A stretch of 62,794 bases of DNA from Candidatus Chloroploca asiatica (GTDB lineage Bacteria; Chloroflexota; Chloroflexia; Chloroflexales; Chloroflexaceae): assembly GCF_002532075.1 (NCBI RefSeq), contig NZ_LYXE01000091.1, forward strand, positions 1-62,794, written 5' to 3'. This document shows positions 19,041-27,577 of the stretch, one piece after another (the stretch's first letter is position 1; the number at the start of each line of letters is the position of its first letter). A program made the position numbers and the translations under genes. A model generated the notes under the pieces. That model was given only the letters and a program-made list of their open reading frames with translations. It did no database searches and had not been told where the DNA came from.

Positions 19041-22000
19041 GTGGAATCTGTTGCGATCATTGGTTTGGGCGGTCTCTTTCCAGGGGCACACGCGCCCGAA
19101 GCGTTCTGGCGCACATTGGCAGCGGGGGTGGATGGGACATCGCTGCTGACCGCAACAGAACTCGGGGTTGACCCAGCCTTTTTCGTTGACCCTACCCGCC
19201 ACCATGCCGATGGGTTCGCGTATGCGCGGGGTGGCTTCGTGCGCGATTTCAGTTTTGACCCGCACGGCTTTGCGCTGCCCGCAGCGATGCTGCAGGGGCT
19301 TGATCCGCTCTACACCTGGTCACTCGAGGTGGCCCGGCAAGCGTTACGCGATAGTGGCTACCTGGGTGACGAGGCAGGGCTCGCCCGGTGTGGCGTGATC
19401 CTGGGCAACCTCTCGTTCCCGACGCGCTCGTCGCACCGGCTAATCGCGCCGCTCTACACCAGTGCGGTCGCCGACATGCTGCGTGATGCGCTCGGGGGGA
19501 GACCGGTGAAACTGGACGAACTGCCGCCGTTGTCCGAGGGCAGCGCGTCCAACCCACTGAACGGGCGCATCGCGGGGCAACCGGCCAGTCTGATCGCCAG
19601 GGCCTGTGGGCTTGGCAGCGTTCACTATGCGCTTGATGCCGCGTGCGCATCATCGCTCTATGCGCTCAAATTTGCCTGCGACTGCCTGGCGTCGGGCAAA
19701 GCCGACCTGATGCTGGCCGGGGCGGTGAGTTGCGCCGATCCGCTCTTTGTGCATACGGGCTTCTCGATCTTCCAGGCCTATCCGCCCGAAGGCGGAACGA
19801 GTCGCCCGCTTGACCGCGCCTCGAAGGGCCTGACCTCAGGTGAAGGCGCGGGCATGGTGGTGCTCAAACGACACGCCGATGCCGTGCGCGACGGCGACCG
19901 GATCTACGGGATTATTCGGGGCATTGGGCTTTCGAACGACGGGGCCGGCAAACATCTCCTTGTGCCCAATCCCAAAGGGCAGCACCTCGCCTTTGAGCGA
20001 GCCTACGCCTCGGCGGGTGTCTCACCAGCAACTATTCGTTATGTCGAGTGCCACGCGACTGGCACCCCGGTCGGCGACATTGTTGAACTCAACAGTATGG
20101 AGCGCTTTTTCGGGGCCTATGGTGCGGCGCCCTGGCTTGGCTCGGTCAAATCAAATTTTGGGCACCTGTTGACCGCCGCCGGCATGGCGGGCTTGCTCAA
20201 GGTTGTGTTGAGCATGGCGCACAATCAACTACCGCCGACCATCGGCATCAACGAGCCGCTTGTTTCGCAGGGAGGCACGGTTGGCGGGGCAGGCATTGTG
20301 CGCGGCCTGACACCATGGCCAGAGCAACCCGGGCCGCGGCGGGCGGGCATCAGTGCGTTTGGGTTTGGCGGTACGAATGCCCACCTCATTCTGGAAGGCC
20401 ATGGCGAGACCGTTGCCAACGCCGCCTACCTCACCCCCGCCGCTGGGCAAGGGTTGAGGACAGCGACCGACAAAAGCCAGGCAACGCAGATGCCCCTGGC
20501 AATCATTGGCATGGATGTCTGCCTCGGGCCGTACGAAGATCTTAGCGCCTTTGAGCAGGGCACATATGCGGGCGAAGCAGCGAAATATCCGCTGCCACCA
20601 GAGCGTTGGCACGCGCACGAGACGAATCCGGCCCTGGCGAGCCACTTCGGCCTGCCTGGAGGTACGGCACCAGACGGCGCGTACCTGCAGGGCTTTACGT
20701 TTGACTTTTTGCGGGCCAAGATTCCGCCCGACGCGACGGATCAACCGCTGGCGCAGCAACTCTTGCTGCTGCGCGTCGCCGATGGTGCGTTACGCGATGC
20801 AAAGATCGAACGTGGCGCACATGTCGCGGTGATTGTTGCAATGGAAGCCGAGCCTGCCATCCATCAATTGCGCGGGCGTCAGGATCTCACCTGGCAATTG
20901 CCACGGCTCTGCGCACAGTTGGGTCTGCACCTAACCCCAGAAGAAGAGGCAGAACTCACAACCAGCCTGAAGGACGCCCTGCATCCACGCGCCCAGGTCA
21001 ATCAGTATATCAGCTTCATCGGCAACATCATGGCCTGTCGGGTCGCCGCACTCTGGGATCTCACCGGGCCGGCCTTCACCCTTTCGGCTGACGAGAGTTC
21101 GGCGACACGAGCGCTCGAAACGGCGCAAACCTTGCTTGCCGACGGTGACCTTGAAGCAGTTGTGGTTGCGGCAGTGGATCTGGCGGGAGGAATTGAACGG
21201 ATCTTGCTCGATCCGCTCCGCGCTACCGAGACGCTGCATCCGGGCGAAGGCGCAGGTGCCGTGGTGCTCAAACGTGCCGAGGCCGATGGGCCTGTGCCTG
21301 CCTATGCCACCATTGAGGCGATTGCAGTCAGTTCATCTGCCGGGCGCACCCGCTCGGTCTTGCCGCACGAGCCTGATCGCCAGGCGCTTGAGACGGCCGC
21401 TCGGCTAGCGCTTAAGACCGCCCAGGTCACCCCGGCAAGCATTGGCTACCTGGATGGGCACCAGTTTACGGCGCGTGAACTCGACGGCTTAAGCACGGTC
21501 TACCAAGGATCAAGGCCTGTCCACGACGCTTTATGTGCGCTTGGTTCAACCCAGGCCCAGGTAGGGCAGACGGGCGCGGTGAGTGGCATGGTCGCCTTGA
21601 TCCGCACGGCACTCGCGTTGCACGGACGCTATGTGCCGGCGGTGACGACGGGGGCCAGCGTACCCTCAGCCGAGCAACTGGCGAACACCCCCTTCTATCT
21701 ACCTGAAGCCTCGCGCCCCTGGCTCACCGGGCCTGGAGAACGACGGCGCGCTGCGATCAACAATCGCGGGAGTGACGGGTGCGCTAGCCATCTGGTGCTC
21801 GCCGAGGCAACCCAGAGCACACGTGAGCGCGAGCTTTCAACCATTGCTCGACGCACCCGCATCTGGCTTGTGCCCCTGGTCGGCGATCATCAGACTGACC
21901 TGCACGAAGCCCTGGCGGCGCTGAAAAGCACCCTTGAAGCAGGCACGGCGCTGGAGGCGATCGCGGAGCAGGCTTTGCACACCAGTCAGGCGCGTCCCGA

Positions 22001-25000
22001 GGCCCGTTACAGTGTGGGCCTGCTGGCCCGCACGACCAACGAATTGCTGCGCGAAGTGGGGTTTGCCGAACGTGGTGTTGCCGAAGCGTTTGCGACCGGG
22101 CAAACCTGGGAAACGCCGCTTGGCAGCTATTTCACCCCCCAGCCGCTCGGCCCGCACGCCGAGGTTGCCTTTGTCTACCCGGGGGCCTTCAGCGCCTACC
22201 CAGGGCTCGGGCGCGATCTGTTGCAACTCTTCCCGGGGTTGCACGAACGCCTCGGCGCACTGGTGCGTGATGTACCCGAACTGATTGGCGCGACACGCCT
22301 CTACCCGCGCTACCGGGGCCTCCCTGGACAAAACGAGCTCGATCAGGCCAAGGCCGGGTTGCGCAGCGATCCCCCCGGCATGGTGCAGACAAGCCTGGCC
22401 TTTACGCTGCTCTTTACGACGGTGTTGCGTGAGTATTTCAAGCTCCGCCCTGCCGCAGCCTTTGGCTACAGCATGGGCGAAGCGAGCATGCTCTGGGCGA
22501 TGGGAGCATGGCAAGCCAGCGATGCAGCGCTGGCGAAACTCCGCCAATTGCCGCTCTTTACGCGACGACTGGCGGGACGCCACGAGGCCGTACGCGCCTA
22601 TTTTGGCCTTGATCCGGCGGGTGATGAGCCATGCTGGAGCATCTACACCGCCCGTGTCAACGCAACCCAGGCGCAAGCGCGGCTCCGTGGCGAGCAGCGC
22701 GCCTTCTTGACCCATATCAACACCCCTGACGAAGTGGTCATTGCCGGCGAGCCAGCAACGGTTCGGGCGATCATTGCTGACCTGGGCTGTGAAGCATTTC
22801 AGGCGCCGTTCAACACGGCGATCCACTGCTCGGCGATGCGCTCGGAGTATGATCTGCTGGTTGAACTGAATCACGTCACTACGGTACATGTGCCGGGGAT
22901 TCGTTTTTACAGTGCGGCGACGATGCGCCCGACGGTGCTTGAGGCGAATGTGATTGCCCACAACATCGCCCAGGCGACCTGCGAGCCGGTGGATTTCCCG
23001 CGGCTGGTGCGGCAGGTGTACGCTGATGGGGCCAGGATCTTCATCGAGGCTGGGCCAGCCAATGCCTGTAGCCGCTGGATTGGCACGATCCTCACAGGGC
23101 AACCACACCTCGCCGTCGCGGTGAATCGGCAGGGCAGCGATGATGCAACGAATCTGTTGACCCTGCTTGCGCGTCTGCAGAGCCAGCGGGTTACGCTTGA
23201 TCTGACGCCGTTGTTGCCGGGGAGGCGCGATGAAGTGGCTGGGCGTAGCCTGGTGAAGTGGATTGCGCTCGGGGGGAAGAGCATACGGGGAGTGGTGCCG
23301 GAGTTTTTTAACGCAGAGGCGCTGGGGCGCAGGGGCGCGGAGGAAGTTTTTAACGCAGAGGCGCAGGGGCGCGGAGGCGCGGAGGATGAGCACGTGAATG
23401 TAATTGAACGACATCAAGCGTGGTTGGCCGAGCGGCATGCGTTGCTGCGTGCGTATGGTGAGCGGTTGTCCCGGCAGCCGGATGCGACGCCGCCGCTCAG
23501 CGTCACGCCCTCGGGGAATGGGATTGTAGCCACAGAGGAGACCAAACCAGCGGTAGCGGTGATCTGGGACGAGGCGGCCTTGCTCGAATTTGCCGGCGGC
23601 TCGATTGCCAAGGTCTTTGGGCCAGCCTATGCCAGTATTGACCAGTATCATCGACGGGTACGGTTACCGTTGCCACCGTATCTGCTCGTCAGTCGCGTAA
23701 CCCACCTCGAGGCCACGTGCGGATCTTTCCAACCATCAAAAATCACCACTGAATATGATATCCCAACCGATGCGTGGTACAGCGTCGATGGGCAAGCGCC
23801 AACGGCGGTGGCGGTCGAGTCGGGTCAATGCGACCTGTTGTTGATCAGCTACCTGGGCATTGATTTTGAGTGTCGCGGCGAGCGCGTCTACCGACTGCTC
23901 GACTGCACGCTGACCTTCCTTGATGACCTGCCCAAAGCAGGCGAGACGCTGCGCTACGATATTTCGATCAACTCGTTTGCGCGCAGTGGCGATACGCTGC
24001 TCTTCTTTTTCAGCTACGAATGTTTTGTCGGCACACGAATGGTGCTCAAGATGGACGGCGGCTGTGCCGGGTTCTTCACTGATAGCGAACTTGACCATGG
24101 GCGCGGGGTGGTCGACTCGAAAGAAGATCTCGAACAGCGCCGTCAGGCAGTCAAACAGATCTTTGTCCCTCCGTTGCAGAGCAGTCGCCGCTCGTTGAGC
24201 GAGGCCGATCTCGATCAGTTGATTGCGGGCCACCTGGAAGCCTGTTTTGGCCCGAGCTATGCCCAGGGCGGGCGCAATGCTTCGTTACGGCTACCGATAC
24301 GCCAGATGTTGATGCTGAGTCGCATTGCCTCGCTTGACCCGCACGGCGGCGACTGGGGCCTCGGTCTCGTCATTGGCGAACAGGATCTCACCCCCGAAAG
24401 CTGGTTCTTCCCGTGCCATTTCTCGGATGATCAGGTGATGGCCGGCTCGCTGATGGCCGAAGGTTGTAGCCAGTTGCTCCAGATCTATATGCTCTTCCTG
24501 GGCCTGCAAACCTACACCTTTGACGCACGCTTCCAGCCGGTGCCCGAAGTGGCGCAGGTCGTGCGCTGCCGCGGTCAGGTAACACCAATCACCAGCACGC
24601 TGATCTATCGGATGGAGGTCACGGCGCTCGGGGTTGAGCCAGAGCCATATGCATATGCGAATATTGATGTGATTTTGGAAGGGCGCATTGTCGTCCGCTT
24701 CAAGGATCTAGCGCTGAAGCTTGCCGAAAAGAACCCCCGGCTCACGCCGCCGCGCAGCGCGGAACATCCGGCGCACGACAAACCAGTGGCCTACAACGAA
24801 ACGCACCTGCAGAACTTCACCACCGGCTCGATGGTCGCCTGTTTCGGCCCTGATTACGCCATCTTCGAGGGACGACGCACCCCACGCAACCCCAATGGCG
24901 ACTTGCAACTACTCAGCCGTATCGTGCAGCTCGAAGGGCAGCGCGGCGACCTACGCGACGGCGCGTCCCTGATCGGCGAGTATGACGTGCCGATCAATCC

Positions 25001-25934
25001 CTGGTTCTGCCATCGCAACAGCTACCCAAGCACGCCCTATTCCGTCTTGATGGAGATCGGGTTGCAACCGTGTGGCTTCCTCACGACAGCGCTCGGGTCA
25101 ACCTTGTCCGACCCCGAGCAAGACTTCTACTTCCGTAACCTGGATGGCAGCGGGCATCTGTTACGCGAGGTAGACCTGCGGGGCAAACGGATCACCAGCC
25201 GGGCGACCTTACGCAAGTCGAATGCGATCGCCGGCATTATCATCCAGACCTTCGAGTTTGGCTTGAGTGTGGACGGCAGCGATTTTTATGTTGGCGACGC
25301 GGCCTTCGGCTTCTTCAGCAAAAGCGTGCTCGCCAACCAGACCGGACTTGACGGGGGCAAGACAACCCACCCATGGTATGTCACCAGTGGCAACGAAGCG
25401 AGTTGCACCGAACTGGATCTGCGCGGCGACCGCCACCCACTCTTTACCGCACCACCAGGACGACCGCACGAACGGCTGGCAGGTGGTCAACTGAATCTGC
25501 TCGACCGGGTGCTCGTGATGCCGGAAGGGGGCACGCACGGGGCGGGCTACATCTATGGTGAAAAACGGGTCGACCCAACGAGTTGGTTCTTCCCGTGTCA
25601 CTTCTACACCGACCCGGTGATGCCCGGCTCGCTTGGCGTCGAAGCGATCAGCGAAGCCGTGCAAGCCTACGCGCTCTTTTATGGCCTAGGGCGCGAATTA
25701 CCAGCGCCATATTTTGCGCCAGCCATCGATCAGCGCACCGTCTGGAAATATCGCGGCCAGATCATCCCCGCAACCGGCCTGATGACCCTGGAGGCGCACA
25801 TCACCCGGATCGAACGGCGAGGCCCCGCGATCGTCATCGTCGCCAACGCGAGTCTCTGGCGGGATGGCCTGCGGATTTATGAAGTGAAGGATCTGGGGAT
25901 TGCGATCAATGCAGCGACAGGAAATAAGCAATGA
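19041..25934 (+). CDS. PfaC/PfaB-like megasynthase: KS-CLF-AT-four hotdog DH domains
   Basis: This is a 2297-residue synthase. The KS (1-455) has Cys202 (DAACASS), His338 (ECHATGT) and His375 (NFGH). A chain-length-factor-like KS (about 480-905) has SADESSA where the Cys should be. An AT of PfaB type (about 1020-1340) has Ser1144 in GYSMGE. Four hotdog folds follow (about 1510-2297). The second and fourth carry FFPCHF with His1793 and His2187, while the first and third have lost the His, as expected of two FabA-like pseudo-dimers. The GTG start follows GGAGTGAGG. Near 1422-1450 a repeat-derived segment interrupts the linker. PfaB is usually separate in marine bacteria; AT fused in the KS-CLF chain is a known variant plan elsewhere. 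No acyltransferase (AGPAT) domain ends the chain. Confidence 0.9.
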   Translation: MESVAIIGLGGLFPGAHAPEAFWRTLAAGVDGTSLLTATELGVDPAFFVDPTRHHADGFAYARGGFVRDFSFDPHGFALPAAMLQGLDPLYTWSLEVARQALRDSGYLGDEAGLARCGVILGNLSFPTRSSHRLIAPLYTSAVADMLRDALGGRPVKLDELPPLSEGSASNPLNGRIAGQPASLIARACGLGSVHYALDAACASSLYALKFACDCLASGKADLMLAGAVSCADPLFVHTGFSIFQAYPPEGGTSRPLDRASKGLTSGEGAGMVVLKRHADAVRDGDRIYGIIRGIGLSNDGAGKHLLVPNPKGQHLAFERAYASAGVSPATIRYVECHATGTPVGDIVELNSMERFFGAYGAAPWLGSVKSNFGHLLTAAGMAGLLKVVLSMAHNQLPPTIGINEPLVSQGGTVGGAGIVRGLTPWPEQPGPRRAGISAFGFGGTNAHLILEGHGETVANAAYLTPAAGQGLRTATDKSQATQMPLAIIGMDVCLGPYEDLSAFEQGTYAGEAAKYPLPPERWHAHETNPALASHFGLPGGTAPDGAYLQGFTFDFLRAKIPPDATDQPLAQQLLLLRVADGALRDAKIERGAHVAVIVAMEAEPAIHQLRGRQDLTWQLPRLCAQLGLHLTPEEEAELTTSLKDALHPRAQVNQYISFIGNIMACRVAALWDLTGPAFTLSADESSATRALETAQTLLADGDLEAVVVAAVDLAGGIERILLDPLRATETLHPGEGAGAVVLKRAEADGPVPAYATIEAIAVSSSAGRTRSVLPHEPDRQALETAARLALKTAQVTPASIGYLDGHQFTARELDGLSTVYQGSRPVHDALCALGSTQAQVGQTGAVSGMVALIRTALALHGRYVPAVTTGASVPSAEQLANTPFYLPEASRPWLTGPGERRRAAINNRGSDGCASHLVLAEATQSTRERELSTIARRTRIWLVPLVGDHQTDLHEALAALKSTLEAGTALEAIAEQALHTSQARPEARYSVGLLARTTNELLREVGFAERGVAEAFATGQTWETPLGSYFTPQPLGPHAEVAFVYPGAFSAYPGLGRDLLQLFPGLHERLGALVRDVPELIGATRLYPRYRGLPGQNELDQAKAGLRSDPPGMVQTSLAFTLLFTTVLREYFKLRPAAAFGYSMGEASMLWAMGAWQASDAALAKLRQLPLFTRRLAGRHEAVRAYFGLDPAGDEPCWSIYTARVNATQAQARLRGEQRAFLTHINTPDEVVIAGEPATVRAIIADLGCEAFQAPFNTAIHCSAMRSEYDLLVELNHVTTVHVPGIRFYSAATMRPTVLEANVIAHNIAQATCEPVDFPRLVRQVYADGARIFIEAGPANACSRWIGTILTGQPHLAVAVNRQGSDDATNLLTLLARLQSQRVTLDLTPLLPGRRDEVAGRSLVKWIALGGKSIRGVVPEFFNAEALGRRGAEEVFNAEAQGRGGAEDEHVNVIERHQAWLAERHALLRAYGERLSRQPDATPPLSVTPSGNGIVATEETKPAVAVIWDEAALLEFAGGSIAKVFGPAYASIDQYHRRVRLPLPPYLLVSRVTHLEATCGSFQPSKITTEYDIPTDAWYSVDGQAPTAVAVESGQCDLLLISYLGIDFECRGERVYRLLDCTLTFLDDLPKAGETLRYDISINSFARSGDTLLFFFSYECFVGTRMVLKMDGGCAGFFTDSELDHGRGVVDSKEDLEQRRQAVKQIFVPPLQSSRRSLSEADLDQLIAGHLEACFGPSYAQGGRNASLRLPIRQMLMLSRIASLDPHGGDWGLGLVIGEQDLTPESWFFPCHFSDDQVMAGSLMAEGCSQLLQIYMLFLGLQTYTFDARFQPVPEVAQVVRCRGQVTPITSTLIYRMEVTALGVEPEPYAYANIDVILEGRIVVRFKDLALKLAEKNPRLTPPRSAEHPAHDKPVAYNETHLQNFTTGSMVACFGPDYAIFEGRRTPRNPNGDLQLLSRIVQLEGQRGDLRDGASLIGEYDVPINPWFCHRNSYPSTPYSVLMEIGLQPCGFLTTALGSTLSDPEQDFYFRNLDGSGHLLREVDLRGKRITSRATLRKSNAIAGIIIQTFEFGLSVDGSDFYVGDAAFGFFSKSVLANQTGLDGGKTTHPWYVTSGNEASCTELDLRGDRHPLFTAPPGRPHERLAGGQLNLLDRVLVMPEGGTHGAGYIYGEKRVDPTSWFFPCHFYTDPVMPGSLGVEAISEAVQAYALFYGLGRELPAPYFAPAIDQRTVWKYRGQIIPATGLMTLEAHITRIERRGPAIVIVANASLWRDGLRIYEVKDLGIAINAATGNKQ
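23304..23388 (+). repeat. REP-like NAEAQGRGGAE repeat inserted in a coding region
   Basis: Two copies of a sequence of the form TTTTTAACGCAGAGGCGC with GGGGCGC/GGAGGCGC runs sit in frame in the AT-DH linker. They encode FNAEALGRRGAEE and FNAEAQGRGGAE. Related ACGCAAAGGCGCAAA-type sequences occur outside genes at 34018-34049 and 41464-41545. This suggests a dispersed intergenic repeat that entered the gene without breaking the frame. Confidence 0.75.
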
Positions 25935-27577
25935 CACCAGGAGTCGAAGCCCACGCGCTCAGGATCGAGCGCGATCAACCGTATGCGCGACCGCGTTGGA
26001 GTGGCCCGCCTCAGGCAGTGTATGTTGATGTTGCCGGGTGTCGTGCCGTTCTGTCTGAGCTTGCCCAGCCATGTTTTGTGGTGCGCATTGATGGTCAGAT
26101 CGGACTGACGAACGCAGGTCAGGCTGGACAAGGTGGCGGGCCGGTTGAGGGTGAGTTGCTTGGCTGGCTGCCCCCGTCACTGCCTGAGCACCTCGGGGCC
26201 GCGGCGTTTCGGGCCACGCACGGGTTGCGTTATGCCTATATGGCCGGAGCAATGGCCAACGGTATCGCGTCAGCCGAACTCGTGCTTGCCCTCGGCAAGG
26301 CCGGCATGCTTGGCTCGTTTGGGGCAGCCGGGCTTGTGCCAAGTGTCATTGAGGCGACCATTGCCCGGATCCAGGCCGAACTGCCGCACGGCCCATATGC
26401 CTTCAACCTCATCCATAGCCCAAGCGAAGAGGCGCTGGAACGGCATGCCGTCGAACTCTACCTGCGGCACGGCGTACGGACGGTCGAAGCCTCGGCTTTT
26501 TTGAGCCTGACCTCACATATTGTCGCCTATCGAGTGGCCGGACTGCGACGCCAACCCGACGGCACCATCCACGCTGACAATCGCGTGATTGCCAAGATCT
26601 CGCGGCGCGAGGTCGCCGAACCCTTTATGCGCCCGGCCCCACCTGCCCTGCTGCAACCGCTCGTTGCCGCCGGGGTGATCACACCGCTCCAGGCGGAACT
26701 GGCTGCGCATATCCCAATGGCCGATGACATCACGGTCGAAGCCGACTCGGGCGGGCACACCGACAATCGCCCGCTCGTCTGTTTGCTGCCATCGATCCTG
26801 GCCCTGCGCGACGCGATCCAGGCCGAACAGGGCTACCCGGACATAGTACGGGTAGGCGCGGGCGGCGGCATTGGCACGCCCGAGGCGGCCCTGGGCGCAT
26901 TGATGATGGGGGCGGCCTATCTTGTTACCGGCTCGATCAACCAGGCCTGCGTTGAAGCCGGGGCCTCGGCTCACACCCGCAAGTTGCTGGCCGAGGCAGG
27001 CATGGCCGATGTCACGATGGCCCCGGCTGCCGATATGTTCGAACTCGGCGTGAAACTACAGGTGCTGAAACGCGGCACCTTCTTCCCGATGCGCGCCCAG
27101 AAACTCTACGAACTCTACCAGAAATACGACTCGCTCGACGCGATCAGCGCCCCCGAGCGGGAACAACTCGAACGGCAGATCTTTCGCCAACCGATCGAGG
27201 CCATCTGGGAAGAGACCGAGCGCTTCTTTGCCGCCCGCGACCCGGCGCAACTGCAACGCGCTGCCGACAACCCACGCCGCAAAATGGCCCTGGTCTTCCG
27301 CTGGTACCTGGGCCTCTCGTCGCGCTGGTCGAATAGCGGGGAAGCAGGGCGTGAACTCGATTACCAGATCTGGTGTGGGCCGGCGATGGGGGCCTTCAAC
27401 GACTGGGTGCGCGGCACCTATCTCGAACCTTATACCGCACGACGCGTCGCCGATGTTGGCGTCCAGATGATGACCGGGGCCGCCTACCTGGCGCGCCTAC
27501 AACAACTCCAGGCCTATGGCATCGCGCTCCCCGGAGCATTGACTGGCTATCGTCCTGACCAGAGGGGCATCTTATGA
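25931..27577 (+). CDS. pfaD: PfaD-type flavin-dependent enoyl reductase
   Basis: This 548-residue FMN enzyme of the 2-nitropropane dioxygenase/PfaD family would reduce enoyl-ACP intermediates made by the megasynthase. Visible features are MANGIASAELVLALGKAGMLGSFG near the N-terminal barrel, the conserved VEADSGGHTDNRPL, and the phosphate-binding GAGGGIGTPEAALGALMMGAAY with VTGSINQ. A C-terminal helical extension (WYLGLSSRWSNSGE, DYQIWCGPAMGAFN) is specific to PfaD-like proteins. The ATG overlaps the preceding stop by four bases, and the next gene overlaps in the same way. This indicates one translationally coupled operon. Confidence 0.93.
   Translation: MTPGVEAHALRIERDQPYARPRWSGPPQAVYVDVAGCRAVLSELAQPCFVVRIDGQIGLTNAGQAGQGGGPVEGELLGWLPPSLPEHLGAAAFRATHGLRYAYMAGAMANGIASAELVLALGKAGMLGSFGAAGLVPSVIEATIARIQAELPHGPYAFNLIHSPSEEALERHAVELYLRHGVRTVEASAFLSLTSHIVAYRVAGLRRQPDGTIHADNRVIAKISRREVAEPFMRPAPPALLQPLVAAGVITPLQAELAAHIPMADDITVEADSGGHTDNRPLVCLLPSILALRDAIQAEQGYPDIVRVGAGGGIGTPEAALGALMMGAAYLVTGSINQACVEAGASAHTRKLLAEAGMADVTMAPAADMFELGVKLQVLKRGTFFPMRAQKLYELYQKYDSLDAISAPEREQLERQIFRQPIEAIWEETERFFAARDPAQLQRAADNPRRKMALVFRWYLGLSSRWSNSGEAGRELDYQIWCGPAMGAFNDWVRGTYLEPYTARRVADVGVQMMTGAAYLARLQQLQAYGIALPGALTGYRPDQRGIL

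Noticed and set aside
21837-23651. 604-codon minus-strand frame inside the KS-CLF-AT gene
   Set aside because: Shadow of the megasynthase; no recognisable motif and no start context.
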